Assembly: GCA_963989245.1 (NCBI GenBank)
Contig: OZ022351.1
Span: 26,220,882 to 26,284,881 of the forward strand
Source of the DNA: Nansenia antarctica
Taxonomy: Eukaryota > Chordata > Actinopteri > Argentiniformes > Microstomatidae
Direction: 5' to 3'
Length of the DNA: 64,000 bases
This document shows, piece by piece, positions 42,655-55,869 of this stretch. A program made the position numbers and the translations under genes. Under the pieces are notes generated by a model, which had not been told where the DNA came from, did not search any database, and worked only from the letters and a program-made list of their open reading frames with translations. Each line of letters starts with the position of its first letter. Position 1 is the stretch's first letter.

Positions 42655-42868
42655 TAGTGAGGAGCAACTGGAGGTCCTTCAAATCACCCCTCAAAACCCA
42701 TCTGTTCACCAAGGCCTTTGGCCCCTAGTCACTGTTTCTGTTTTGTTTGGTTTGTTTTCTGTTTTGTCTGTCTGACCATTTCCTGTAGAATTGTAAAGTG
42801 TCCTTGGGTTTTCTGAAAGGCGCTATACTGTATAAATCCAAGTTATTATTATTATTATTATTATTTAT
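42655..42868 (+). mobile_element. LINE 3' end with (TTA)n tail
   Basis: TCAAATCACCCCTCAAAACC encodes the C-terminal FKSPLKTHLFTKAF, then GAAAGGCGCTATACTGTATA and a TTATTA tail. Confidence 0.8.
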
Positions 42869-43194
42869 AAGGTAGACTTAAAACAATTTCCCCCCACTTT
42901 TATAGTCCCGTTCCCAGACACTTCTCGTTCCCCAAATGCGCTCTCCGCAATACCTTGGGGACGAGGTTTAATTTGACCTGATGTCCCACTGAACTTGAAA
43001 TCATCCTATTATAAAATTATGATTTTGATTTCGAACTTAATTGATAATATCATCATAAGATAGAGGTAATGGCATAACTGAGTATGTGTTTTGTATTCTC
43101 ATCATTTTAAAGACACTGCTGTCTGATACCTTTTTCTCTTTGATTTCATTCTGGAAGGCAAGTCTATATTGACATTTTTGACATTTAAGAGACG

Positions 43195-43402
43195 CCTTAT
43201 TGCGATCGGCGGTTCGAGCCCCGGCTGGCCACATGTCGTAGTGTCCTTGGGCAAGACACTGAACCCCAAATTGCTCCCAGTGAGCGGGCCGGCGCCTTGC
43301 ATGGTAGCTTGTTGCCGCCATTGGTGTGTGAATGGGTGAATGAGAGGCCGTTGTAAAGCGCTTTGGATAAAGGCGCTATATAAGTGCAGTCCATTTACTA
43401 TT
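43195..43402 (+). mobile_element. tRNA-derived SINE
   Basis: B box GGCGGTTCGAGCCCC, then TCCTTGGGCAAGACACTGAA and CGCTTTGGATAAAGGCGCTA. Same family as the copy in grpel1 intron 3. Confidence 0.85.
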
Positions 43403-44757
43403 TACCATTTAACATCAATAGGCTACATTTGACTAAGTAAGTGAATCCTCTACCCACCAGCAGGAAAAGTAATCTATGCTCAGGCCAGGGGCCATTGGCA
43501 GTCGTGCTAGAAGAAGGAAGATTTTTCTTTTCTTTTCTTCTTTTTCTTCTTTTTTAAAATTAATTAATTGACACTGGAGAAACAGTATGGAGGGGGAAGC
43601 AGGTGTCTCTGGAGGAACAGCTAAGGTGTAGCCTGAAGAGACGGCACTTCAGTCTCCGACGGAAGATGGGAAGTGATTCTGCCTATTCATTTTCCAATGC
43701 TATTATTGCCAGAGATTAGTCTCTACTTCAAATGTCTGAGTTAACAAACCATGCAGGTTTAAAACTGCATATTTTCCATTAGAGTAGTCTGAAAACCTTC
43801 CTCCGAGCAATTTATATCTCAATTGACAAACCTCAAAGACTCTTTCTTCACTTCACAGCAGCAGCAAGAGAAAGAAATTGAGGTTGTAAAAAAGTAATGT
43901 CCTCCGGAGCCGGCCAAAGTTTGTAACATAGGCAGACCTTCGTCTGAGGCAAAACTGCTTCACCGAAATCAGGTCCAGGTTATTGCAATGAGAAGTGTCC
44001 TTCTAAGTGTACCTGGTTGTTAAGATAGGGCATATTCTGCTACTTGTGAAACAGAAAGGTGGTCGAAACGTTCTGTGGATAATATGCTTTTCTCTTGCTG
44101 CATTTCTGTTTGCTTTCATGATGTAGAGGTCGACACCTCAAACAGAATGTAGAAGCGGAGAGAGGGTAAAAAATGAACAACCTTTGATGAGAAATACAAT
44201 ACAATATAGCCTTGTAGAGCTTTCCAGAAGAATTCTCTGTGTGTACGACATGAATTGTAGAGACAAGACATTCAGTTGACAGTTGTCCTTTTCATCTATA
44301 TTGAATTTATATACAAGTTGAAAGATCAAACGGCTCTGGGTAATACAGTCTGTGCTGTTATAGCTGTTCACTTCACTAGACACAGTTTGAAGTTTTTTTA
44401 TTAGACGTTGTTTCAAAATCTACCTGAGGGTCTGAGCTAATCTCTGCCAGGTCTTTTGAAAATCATGTCTGTTTGCTGTTCAGAATACAGAAGAAGCAGT
44501 ATATAAAACATAGTGTTTTGTATCCCATTCTTGTGTAAAGTCTCTTTATACAATAAGGTTATTTTTTTATTGGATAACAGGTCCCCTCATTGTCCATCAA
44601 TGCACTGAAGCCTTAGCCCACTCTCCAATGACAGACGGTTATTCAGGGAGACCTGACACTCTTACTGCAGTTTATTACAGAATGATCGTGGGAGTTGGCA
44701 AACATCCCACATTTTGTTCTACATTTGTGAGAGAAAATCAGTCTCAGATCATGCTTA

Positions 44758-44764
44758 TAATAAT

Positions 44765-44799
<35 letters not shown>

Positions 44800-44822
44800 C
44801 AATAATAGTAATAATAATAATA
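44758..44822. repeat. (AAT)n microsatellite
   Basis: Imperfect ATA trinucleotide run, adjacent to a SINE-tail-like ATATGCCATTTAGCTGAAGC. Confidence 0.92.
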
Positions 44823-44969
44823 TATGCCATTTAGCTGAAGCAGCAACTTACATTACAGTGAGTGCATACATTCTTTTCATTTTTGAGAATAATAATAATA
44901 ACTTTATTTGTATAGCACTTTACATCAAAGTGCTTTATATAATGGTCTCAATAGGCTACTAGTCTACTA

Positions 44970-44987
44970 GTCTTTCTCTCTCTCTCC

Positions 44988-45043
<56 letters not shown>
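44970..45043. repeat. (CT)n tract
   Basis: CTCTCT with few interruptions. Confidence 0.92.
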
Positions 45044-45044
<1 letters not shown>

Positions 45045-45215
45045 GCGGCTCCACCTGTACAGATGTTTTATAAACGTGCGCATGCGCAATGACAGGAAAG
45101 CAGCACATTATTCATCTGCGGAAAGCGCAGCAAGACAGGAAATCGCGGTGCCGCGTGCGTGTCCCTACCGAATCCTCTCCGTGCGTGTCCCTACCGAATC
45201 CTCATTAACGGATGT
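45044..45215. promoter_or_regulatory. CpG-rich segment with NRF1-type palindrome
   Basis: TGCGCATGCGCA at 45077-45088 matches the NRF1 consensus. CpG density is far above the surroundings. A 23-bp unit (GTGCGTGTCCCTACCGAATC...) is tandemly duplicated at 45155-45203. Could be a promoter of an unseen transcript between grpel1 and sorcs2. No ORF is attached. Confidence 0.4.
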
Positions 45216-46031
45216 GGTTCTCATAAGATGAGGCATAACTCTCCGTGTTCTCCCTTTGATGATTGCCGGATGCTGTATTATATTATATCATGTCTTTGAA
45301 CATAATGATGTAGTACTATGGGCTTTTTGCAGAGATATCTAATTCAGTCTTCTTACCGCCTCAGTTTTTTTGCTCTCTTGTCTCAGCAACAATTGATCAC
45401 ACATTATTCGAGGTGAAGGAAGCAAACTGTAATAATCCCTTCGCCCTCCCACTGTTTGGATGAAACACTATAAGCTCAAACATCATGGTGACACGACTCA
45501 CTGTACAGTATGAGGGATCACAGCTATAGTCACTGTACATGTCCCTTAGTTTTACATGTATTCTAATTTACAGCCTATATAATAATTGTTCTATTGCTCT
45601 TTTTGCCATTGTCTTTTTAAAACAAATTTTCCTTATATGTGTTGTTTTTTATGTCCTATGCACCAATCTCACCAAGTCAATTTCCTGTCGACCTATGTGC
45701 AAATACTTGATTCTGAATGTATTCACTGAGGTTAGGATTAACTGTTGTTGACTATGCTAGTTTGCAACACTGACAAAAAGAGGAAGAAAGCATGAAGGAC
45801 AAACTGTGTATAGTGAACATGTTTTTCTGTTTGCTTGTGTTTTTCTCATAGTTGTCTGCCTGTGTTGTTCCCCCTGTCTCGAGTCTACAGGACTGAAGTC
45901 TTTAATGACTGAGTGTGAGTGGAGACACTGACGGGGGCTTGTTTGGTGCTTATCTAGGTTAAGGGCTTAGGCCTAATGAATAGTCATTCTGACTGTACTG
46001 CTCTGGGGAGACACTTCTGCTGCTAATGTTT

Positions 46032-46450
46032 AGACAGAGAGAGAGAGGGAGGGAGAGAGGGGGGGAGAGAGAGAGGGGGAGAGAGAGAGGGAGGGTGGGA
46101 GAGAGGGTGGGAGAGAGGGAGGGAGAGAGAGGGTGGGAGAGAGGGTGGGAGAGAGGGAGGGAGAGAGAGGGTGAGAGGGAGGGAGAGAGAGGGTGGGAGA
46201 GAGGGAGAGAGAGGGGGAGGGGGAGAGAGAGAGGGGGAGGGAGAGAGAGAGGGAGAGAGAGGGAGAGGGGGAGAGAGAGGGTGGGAGCGAGAGAGAGAGA
46301 GAGGGGGAGAGAGAGGGAGGGAGGGAGGAAGAGAGAGGGAGGGAGAGAGAGGAGGGAGGGAGAGAGAGGAGAGAGAGAGAGGGGGAGAGAGAGGATGGGA
46401 GGGAGGGAGAGGGAGGGAGAGAGAGAGAGGGAGAGAGAGGAGGGAGCGAG
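46032..46450. repeat. GA-rich minisatellite-like tract, 0.4 kb
   Basis: GAGAGGGAGG-type purine run with GGGTGGGAGAGA variants. All strand-specific open frames here are repeat artefacts. Confidence 0.93.
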
Positions 46451-46851
46451 AACACAATAGAATGGTGTAGGGAGGAGAGAGAGAGAAGAGCGCTATATGG
46501 GGAAAATAATCACGTTGTTCCAAATTGGCATCCAAGTGGTAGGCTATAGGACGTCTTCAGATTCAAGGCCTTCACAACACCACAGAGAGTTGTCTGTTTT
46601 AACATATCACGGGTAGTGTGAGAAATGTAAGAAACTGTAGTAATGGGATAGCCTCACATCACTGGACAGTGGGGGGCGACGGAGAGCTCCTGGTTCAATG
46701 GATCCAGAGGAGAAAACCTATTCTATATATAAAGCATACAGTCAGAGTGTGCCTCTCCAGTCTGAATTAAATGGAGAAAAATATAACTGTATCATTCAAT
46801 CTCCAATTCTGACTGAATTTGTTACCCTGTGCCTGTATCTCCAAACTTATC

Positions 46852-46852
<1 letters not shown>

Positions 46853-46920
<68 letters not shown>

Positions 46921-46968
46921 GCGTATGTGTAAGCGTGTGTGTGTGTGTGTGTGTGCGCGTGTGTGAGC
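46853..46968. repeat. (TG)n microsatellite
   Basis: About 33 perfect TG units, then interrupted by AAGCG. Confidence 0.95.
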
Positions 46969-47005
46969 TGGGTATTGTCCCCTAGTGTGTTGTTGAGGTA
47001 GGAAG

Positions 47006-47114
<109 letters not shown>

Positions 47115-48620
47115 GTTCCATTCCCTCCTTGGGGCACTCATTGGCACACAGATTCATCTTAGATACCATACTATAAGTAAATTAATCAGTTAGACAGTAG
47201 TAGCACATTCACCCATTTATCTCCCCACAGCCTCCACCCTAAGCTCATCCTCCTGTGAGTCGTGTGCTCTGAGGCATTCACAGATCTCCACGGCGTGAGA
47301 ACATCTTACGGCAGTTTTTCCCCCCAGAAATGTTGGCAATAATCAGTCGACCCTCAGATAGCCTTGTGTGTGGTGTGTTAACTTTGGGGTTTAATTCACC
47401 GGTACATTTCCCTCTCTAGTCTCTTGTCCCCCGACCGAAAGGCACGACAGCTCTCCCCTCCCTCCACCTTTCTCCCCTCCTCTCCCCCTTCCTCCCCCTT
47501 TGATTATGATTAAGATGTTGTTTGCCTCGCTCAGTGTAAACAGATCTGTCACAATTAGTGGTGTTAGAGAAGCATGGCTTACCCCAGTTCCCCTGGCGAA
47601 GCTTGGCGTGCGGTGGTACTGAACACCAGAAGGGCGGAGGGGGAGGGGGAGGGGGCGGGGGGGGGGTCCCATGTCAGTGAAGAGTGGTATTCTCTAAGGG
47701 AGGAGTGGGAGGTCTAGGTGGGGAAGGGGGTAGGAAATTATCCCACTGAGGCATTGTAAGTACACAAGTCGGCCCACAGCTGTAAGTCCTACTTAAGAAA
47801 CCTCATGCATATTCAATGATCCTCAACGAGTACGCCGCTTCCTCCTCTGCTCCGTAGAAGGTTAATTGAAGGGCAAAACCGCTGACTGTGGGTAATGTGG
47901 GTAATGTGTGCATATGACTGCTTTCCGCTTCGCCGATTAACCCTTTCTAATCATAGATTTATACAATCAATACCATAAGGAATATACCGTTCAGTCTTCT
48001 AGATGAAATTAAAATCATATTCAGAGATACAGTTATATGATGTGTGCGTTTAGTATTGTGTTGTAAGTGTGTGCTCTATCCAGCAACATGCAGATGTGTT
48101 TTTTTGTTAACATCCTTACCCCAACCCTCCCCTCCCCTCCCTCCCTGGTTCTCCCGACCATCCTCCCTTGTCCGTTTTAGTCCAAATTTGTATAATTCCT
48201 ATCACTGTTTGGGGGTGGGGTGGGGGGGCAGGGTGAGTTATCATGGGTGAGTCATCACGCTGGGTGAGTTATCCTATTTCCTATGACTGTGGGGGGGGGT
48301 TAGGGTGAGTTGTCACGCTGATGGTTTTTAATCTGAGATGGCAGACCGTGACAGTGGTCGTGAGGAGACCAGACGTGGGGAGAGGCGAGGGGACGGCCCC
48401 ACATGTGTGTTCCTTAATGGTTCCGGTCCAGGTGAAGACAGGCCTAGTACGGTCCAAATTAAATCCAGTGAGTGGGGAGGGTTAGGGTGATTGGTTTTAG
48501 ACGACTCGGCTGGGGTAATTACTCCAGGGGGTTCGGTGGGGTCAATCGCTGGCTGCCTCATTACTTTAGTGGAACATCCCATTAAAATGGGCTTGAAATA
48601 CTGCTTTCACTGGATCAAGG

Positions 48621-48621
48621 T

Positions 48622-48689
<68 letters not shown>
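48621..48689. repeat. (TG)n microsatellite
   Basis: About 32 TG units. Confidence 0.95.
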
Positions 48690-48693
<4 letters not shown>

Positions 48694-48849
48694 GCCATGC
48701 CCAAGAATAATACTGCTACTGTATGTTATAACTGCGGAACCATAGAGTGGCTTTTAGTACGGTACACCTTTGAGCCAACAATACAAAACCTTATAACCTT
48801 ACATTTTAACATACAAAGAGTACAAAACAAATAACAAAATGTCGTTTTA

Positions 48850-49560
48850 ACAGCCTCTCCCTGCCATCGAGGGCCTCTCGGAGAAGCGGTGTCTGCGGAG
48901 GGTGCGAGGCGTCATTGAAAACACCTCTCAACCCGGTCACGGACTGTTTGCCCTCCTCCCACACGGGAGGCTGTACAGGAGTCGAGGCTCCCGCACCAGC
49001 AGGCTGGAGAACAGATACTTCCCTGCAGCTGTCAAGCTGCTGAACTCAAAATCGCAGTGGTAGCCTTGTCCCCTAGCCCCCCGCCCCAATACCTCTACCC
49101 CTCCACCCAGACCCCTCCACCCCCAAACAGGAGGAACATTGCACCCCCCCCACCCCCCATACCACTCAGGACTTCAACTTAGCTTTTGTACCACTGCTGT
49201 TTTGCACACTGTACATAACCTAACTGTACATATTGTGTTGATATCCATTGGCCTTGTTCTGTACATATCATACTGCACATATCTTAACTGCACATATCTT
49301 CTCCCTTGTTTGTACATGTCACACTGTACATATGTCTTTACTGTACATATCATATTGATATTCATGCTCATATATTGACTTTTTTTACATTCATATTCAT
49401 GTCACGTATACTGACTTTATATTAATCTACTTATACTCACTGTAATACCGTATACTGTCCCACCATGCACTGTCCATACATTCATGGCTTTTGCACTATA
49501 CACTATTGCACTGGTCTGGTTAGATGCCGAACACAATTTTTACACAACTTTGGAGGTGAA
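48850..49560 (+). mobile_element. LINE 3' end (RT C-terminus and UTR)
   Basis: An open stretch reads LPAIEGLSEKRCLRRVRGVI, then HGLFALLPHGRLYRSRGSRT and RLENRYFPAAVKLLN before a stop, as in fish non-LTR reverse transcriptase C-termini. A TGTACATAT-rich 3' UTR follows. Confidence 0.8.
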
Positions 49561-50361
49561 CATGAGAATTGAATCCTTGCCCCCCAGACACCAGTAAACA
49601 TCTGGGACCCCCAGGTGAACGCCCCAGATGGCGTATCATAATGAGCAGCGAACCCTGGGGGGGTTCAATGTCAATGTCGCTAAAGGAAAATCCAGATTTA
49701 TTTTGATAAATCTCACAAAAAAATCCAGGCCTATTTTGGGTCTTTGGGTTAGAGCTAGGGTTTGGGTTTGGGTTAGTCTTTGTAAGACTACAAAAATAAG
49801 CTTGTATTTTCCTTTAGTGACGTTGATGGAATACCCCCCAGGTCAACTTCTCCACTGAGACAAGCGTTAAGCTAGCTGCTAGCATGTTGCTTCACGGACC
49901 TCAATCGGAGCTTTACCATCACTCTCTGAGGTAACTTGGAGATACAGGAACCCTCGACATCCGCTCATAGAGGAAAATGGACGTTCAATAATAACAGTTT
50001 CTTCCTCATTAAAAACAAACACATTTCTATAGTTAATCTTTCATTAGGGAGCTGTGAGGTGGTAGTAGTTGTATACTTTCCCATGTGCAATGTTATATTT
50101 AGATGATTCCAGCCCTAAGGTAAAACTCATTGGAGCTCCAGATCTGTATTCATATGGCCTAGTCGGCCTATCCTACTACCCTCTGCTACTCTCGTATGCA
50201 GCAAATACAGAAGTATCAAATATTTACATTTTAGCCCCAGTTTAGGAGAGGCAATTAGAGGCCGGCGCTGACAACGGAGGTCACCAGGTAACACACACGC
50301 CATCATCTGCATTCCCTCACCGTGTGCGTGTCTGTGTGTATGTGTATCGTGTGTGTGTGTA

Positions 50362-50400
<39 letters not shown>

Positions 50401-51739
50401 ACTCTGTATGCAGTAAAACAAACAGAGACATAGAGAGAGAGAGAGAGAGAAAGAGAGGGAGAGGAGAGAGCGTGCAAGAAAATATGTGATAAGTAACATA
50501 ATAGAATGGGTAGGGGTTGAAAGCCACATTAGGGTGCATAGCCCAAAGCGTCCTTGGGCTTTTTGAAAGGCGCTATATAAATGAAAGTTATTATTATTCT
50601 TATTAGCCTCCCTCTTAAACCCTTTTCACCTCTCTCTTCTTCCTCCTCTCAGCCACTTCTCTACTGAGTCTTTCTCCATAAAATACTCAAACTCCTCTCG
50701 CCCTCGCAGGACCTCTGAAACAACTGATCCATGAAGAGTAAACACACCGTTTTTCCATTTACTCTAAGCCAATGAGTCATCAATATTTTACAGAGATTAC
50801 CTTTTGAACACAGATAGGTTAAGCTACAGTAGGAATACACTCAGGCCTTCAAGTTGAAACAGCACTTTGCTAGTTTGTTTTTTTAATCTGCCTAGTATTG
50901 GCAGGCCCCCAGTGTTACAGCCCAACCGCCATATTGAATAACTCATATTGACAGCCAATCTCATTAGTGTCACACGCTGGGGGACGCAATCAGTCAACCC
51001 CAGTGGTTATTGTAACTTACTATTGACCTCAATGTCCAAAAGTAAGGAACCATGAAGGCTATCGCCTCTGTATTGTCAATTAGTTTGAGACGTGAGGCTA
51101 AATGTGGATTAAACGTGGAGACAAAAGAGGGGGCATGCAGATCATTCGTCATGTCACTTCTGCTAATAGGACGTCTGAACCCCACCGCCTATATGAGTGA
51201 GTCATGGGTTAAACCATCTTCATTCCGTAATTGGATTTGTTTGTTTTGAACACATTGGCTTGGGTGAGTGGGATTCAATCTGAACTTTGACCCCGCCGAC
51301 AGCTGTCTACTAGGCCTACACCAGGGTCTTATGCATAATATGTATTGTGGAGTCAGGTTCATCATTCCAAATGTTGTTGTGGTAGAAATTCTATGCCGAC
51401 ATAAGTCCTCATTCAACCATGTCTGTCCTACACAATGATTTCATGTCTCATCTTCCTGCGTCTTTGTCCTCTCCTGAATAAGATGAACAATACTCATCGG
51501 AGACGGGGTGTGGTCCACAAGAGGTGAACTGAAAGTCACGCTTATGTAATAGCCCAACACCGAGCGCCTGGAGTCAAAAGGCGTGCCTAGTATTAACTAA
51601 ATAGCAGTTTAATGAGAGAAGATATATCGTACTGGTAAGGGTATACATTTAAATACGTTAGAGCTATATCAGAACATGCCTGAAAATCCGAACCGTATGG
51701 CACATTGCGCGCTTGCGTCGCCAGATGGCACCAGTGACC

Positions 51740-51943
51740 ACCAATGTCCACAGCGTTCAGAGTTGGCACAGACACACACACACCACGTTGTGTTTCCAAT
51801 CCAGTGTCTACCCCTCGCTCCAGTTCCCCTCCCTCCCTCCCCTATCCCACCCTTTCTCTCCGCTTACAGTAGGAGCTATCTATCTATCTTCCACTCGCAT
51901 CGCAGTCTCTCTGTGTCAGTCTATCCGCGATAAGAGCGCTAGA
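51740..51943 (+). promoter_or_regulatory. sorcs2: sorcs2 5' UTR / proximal promoter
   Basis: C/T-rich sequence (CCCTCCCTCCCCTATCCCAC) and a short TATC run precede the ATG. No TATA box. Position only. Confidence 0.35.
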
Positions 51944-52297
51944 ATGGCGCGCAGCATCGTAGAAGGAACCGTTTGTGGTGTTGCGCACCTGTACGGGTAC
52001 GTGGTGATCATCGCCTCGGTCCTGCTGTCACTGACGGTGGGACCCGTGCGATGTGACAGCATCGGGGTTTTAAACCGGAGTGGCGGGGATCGTAGACCTA
52101 CGCTCGGCATGGGCGACGGAGTGGCTTTGCGTCCAGGCTTTGGTGATAGTGACGGGTATTCTTCATCGCGCTTCAGGAGAGGAGCGCCCCTGTCCCAGGA
52201 GGAGAGAGAAGTGTCCCTGCTCAGCAGCTCGTTCGTGCTCAAAGGGGACGCCTCTCACAACCAGGCGATGGTCCACTGGACCGGGGAGAACAGCAGC
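51944..52297 (+). CDS. sorcs2: SorCS2 VPS10-domain receptor, first coding exon (partial gene)
   Basis: Type I sorting receptor of the sortilin family, in neurons binding proneurotrophins and working with p75NTR (known). 118 codons from ATG to a GT donor (AGCAGC|GTAAGT). The N-terminus has a hydrophobic signal segment (LYGYVVIIASVLLSLTVGPV), then a variable propeptide with a furin-type RFRR site, then SLLSSSFVLKGDASHNQAMV and HWTGENSS, where the VPS10 domain begins. The family continues with VILILTKY on the next exon, which is not in this window, so intron 1 exceeds 11.7 kb. sorcs2 is preferred over sorcs1/3 because of the wording of the conserved block and because tada2b-grpel1-sorcs2 is the order I recall on human 4p16.1. 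Confidence 0.88.
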
Positions 52298-52674
52298 GTA
52301 AGTAGCGCCCCCCCCCCCGTCCCACTCTGTCTGTGGCGATGGATGTATATAATCCAGCAGTCACCATGACAGTCCGTGTCAATCGGCGCAAGTTACTCTC
52401 TAGGGCAGGGCGATAGCCCTACTGTACATGTCATATGCGTGAAATGTTCACCTCCCCCCAAAAAAGACGCATAGTTCTCAGGCTCTGTTGGGGTTACACC
52501 AATTTTGGTGTAAGGCATTAGAGATGCGCATGTAATTTAGGTACATACCGGCCATAGGCTATTAACAAAAGGATAGGCATATGATATGGAATATCCATCG
52601 GGTGTTTTAAAATGACTTTCTCATTGTGTGCCACCCCCCGCGCGGCTGATGAGCGAGCATGATTGTATAGCGCT

Positions 52675-52960
52675 AAAGATTAGATTAGATTATATTCAAC
52701 TTTATTGTCATCGCAGCAGTACAATAGAACTGTAAATGAAATGCAGTTTAGCATCCAACCAGAAGTGAAAATAGTGACATACAAAAAAACAATGCACCTG
52801 TCTGTCTTTAGTTGTTTGCGTGGCTGCAGCACCATGATGCCAGGCTCTTTGGTGACAGAGGCTCTTTGGTGACAGAGGAGGCGCACTGGCAAAACTGGTT
52901 TGAGTGCCACAAGGTGTTGCTTTTTTTTTCTCTCTGACATTGTCATACGAGAGAACTGAT
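52675..52960 (-). mobile_element. LINE 3' end, minus strand
   Basis: Reverse complement ends AATAAAGTTGAATATAATCT with a short TAATC tail repeat, in line with other LINE ends in the window. Confidence 0.5.
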
Positions 52961-53877
52961 GAAATGTTAATGTATAAGACGTGGCATTATTCCCATGTGG
53001 TTTAGGTTTACACTTGAGTTTGGCAGGCCAGCTGTCATTGCAACTGGACGTTGTGCCACCCCCCCCCCCCCCCCCTGCCCCCCGCCCGATGTCAGACCAG
53101 TACAGAACGATGTAAACAACAGGGGCTTTGTGACCAGCCTGCATACCCTGTGACATTCGGTGTCTTGTGGGGACATCACTTGCAGCCGGTGCTTTTGTCA
53201 CTAGGCCAAACATACACAGCACCTCTGTGCTCTGTCATATCAGAAACTATCAAAGAAAACTGAGACATCACATTCCTCATAGTAACATGTCTACTCAGAC
53301 GGACAGTTTTCCTACAGCCATAATCAATCACAGCCATAATCAATCATAATCAGGCCATAGGTAGGCCTACGCTTTAAAATGAGCGTATTAAAACAGCATT
53401 CATATTTTGGCAACAAAATAGGCCTATAGGTGACAATTAATAACAAATCATGATTGTTCATCCTGTACTACTCAATTTATAGGCTGATTTCAACCACCGT
53501 CAGTTGAGGCAATAGTGAACAGCCCGCCTGCCACTCAATCTCAGCCAGCCTAGGGCGCAGTGTTTGACTTGTACTCAATTAACTGAGCGTCACCTTATTT
53601 TGAAAGGTGCAGGTACGGAGTTCACCCTTATATAACACTGCCTAATAAAAGAAGACAAATGCTGCCATTCAATTTCTCTAGCCCTGACATTTACGACCGG
53701 CGCATAGATTGATAGGCATGAAAATTGAATCTCCCTGCCTCCCCCCTGTTTCACCCTTCATGATTTGCCAGAATGTTCTGTAGGGGAGGTAGAAAAACAT
53801 TGGGGCTTTTTGGGGAAATCATAGTACAATCATCGTCAGGATAGTCGTGTTCAAGCTGGGTGTTTCCATGAGTGTAA

Positions 53878-54027
53878 TATATGCCATTTAGCTGACGCTT
53901 TTTATCCAAACGACTTACATTGCAGTGAGTGAGTAAATCTTTCAGTAGATATGGTCCCAGTGGGAACCGAACCCACGACCTAAGCGCTGTTAGCGCCATG
54001 TTCTAACCAACTGAGCCACAGAGGACC
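53878..54027 (-). mobile_element. tRNA-Ile-like SINE, unusually tRNA-like head
   Basis: On the minus strand GGTCCTC...GTGGCTCAGTTGGTTAGA (A box), CGCTAACAGCG anticodon-like arm, GTGGGTTCGGTTCCCAC (B box) and TGGGACC, so the acceptor stem can still pair at six of seven positions. The tail GTAAGTCGTTTGGATAAAAA marks it as a SINE, not a tRNA gene. Confidence 0.85.
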
Positions 54028-54454
54028 GTGAGACGTAGCATGGTGTAGCATGGTTGTTCTTGTGGTACAACAGCAATGTGAGTGGATAGAGAATTCTCCC
54101 TCTCCCCCCCCCCTTCTCCCTCTGTCTCTGTGTCTTTAAAGTGATTTAAGCCCTGATGGAAAGCTTGAACGCTCACTCCTTTCCTTTGTGCCTGGGCTGT
54201 GTTGTCATTACGACCAGCTGTGCGGATGCCCTACTCACTTACGTCAGTGAAATAAAGAGCACTGGTTTACCTGAGAAGTCTTGATTGGCTCGAGTGTACC
54301 TCAGAGTGGAAACCACTCTTCTCTGGACGTACAGGTGCACTTGTGGAGGGAATGTAAGAGCGATAGTTTGGCTGAAGTGTGTATTATCTTCCTATCTTCC
54401 TCTATCTCGGTCTCTCTCTGCCTCGCTCTCTTTCCCTCTCTCTCACTCTCATTC

Positions 54455-54494
54455 TCTCTATCTATCTATCTATCTATCTATCTCTATCTCTCTC

Positions 54495-54548
<54 letters not shown>

Positions 54549-54625
54549 ATTCTATCATTCTGTCTGTCTGTCTGTCTGTCTGTCTGACTGTCTGAGTGTG
54601 TGTGTGTGTGTGTGTGCGTGTGTGT
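54455..54625. repeat. (TATC)n-(TCTG)n-(TG)n compound microsatellite
   Basis: About 22 TATC units with interruptions, then TCTG and TG runs. Confidence 0.94.
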
Positions 54626-55659
54626 GTGCATGTGTGCGTGCGTGTAACTGCTGGAGGTGTGTTGGTGGAGGTCTACGAGCCTGAGTGCCCCCCCCCCTGT
54701 CCGTCCGTCTCTACCCTGGTGGAGGTCTTAGGGGGGCTGTGCTGAGAACAGTGAATGATGCCAGTGTTTGATGAGGAAGTGGTGGGAGTACAACATCCTG
54801 TTTAGAGAGAGTGGTGGGCTGCTTTGTCAGATGGAGCACAGCACCAGAGTGTATGTGTGTGTGTGCATGTGGGTGCGTGTGTATGTGTGCATGTGTGTGT
54901 GTGTGTGTGTGTGTTTCTATGGGATGGTAGAGTACTGGGGGATATACAGAGGAAGCAGGCCATGCCGTTTCCTCACACCTGACTGAATATGAGAGAAGGA
55001 TGAAGGGAGGTTACGTGTTGAGAGAGGGAGAGACGCAGAAGAGAGAGAGAGGAGTGAGCGGAAAGGGGAGACAGAGCTCAAGGGGTAGAGAGAGTGGGAG
55101 GGAGAGAAAGCTGTCAATCGTCTTTGAATCGCTCCGCTAGCTATGGCTGCCTGCCGTCCTATACCGTATGTTGTGTATGTTAATTCACTCAAGCGCTCTC
55201 CCACGTTTTCAGTAAGTAATCTGTATAATAATGTGATACGGTATAATCCTATATAAACGTCCTGGGTTTATTATAACCCGGTGATGGATCCTGACTGTTG
55301 CCGTCGAGGTAGCGACGTTCAAGGAAAACGTTTGGCAGGGCAGAAGCACTCGGGGTACGCCCTCCTCATTAAGTTAACGAGGCCAGGTTCACACACAGTG
55401 TTGTAAAAGTCAGGAGGCCTTGGCTGACCTTTTTTCTGTAATCAGACGAGGGGTGCGGACGTGTTGAACCACACGCTCTGAAGGAACTGGTCATATTCCC
55501 TTACACGTTGGGGGGTGAACTGTCATTGATTCTCTAACCCTTCCCTGTTGTCAGTTTTCCGGAAGACATTCTGGGAACGGGTACCGAGACCCCATAACTT
55601 GATATGCCAGCTTTCTGGGTAGGGCCGCTTTGACTACTGAAAGAACTCTCTTTGTGCTG

Positions 55660-55668
55660 CCCTCTCTT

Positions 55669-55711
<43 letters not shown>

Positions 55712-55836
55712 TTCTCCTGCATTCTTATCCTTGCCTCTCTCTCCATCTCTCTCTCTTTCTCTCTCTCTCCCCCTCTTTCTCTCTCTCTCTCTCTGTCTCT
55801 CTTTCTCCTGCATTCTTATCCTTGCCTCTCTCTCCA

Positions 55837-55869
<33 letters not shown>

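Noticed and set aside
46023..46549. Several Glu/Arg/Gly or Leu/Ser/Pro open frames
   Set aside because: Pure products of GA/CT repeats on both strands.
51713..51943. Upstream extension of the SorCS2 frame
   Set aside because: The MARSIVEG start is followed by a proper signal segment. The upstream part looks like 5' UTR.
53953..54027. Possible functional tRNA-Ile gene
   Set aside because: It is joined to a SINE tail, and the anticodon arm differs from a normal tRNA-Ile.
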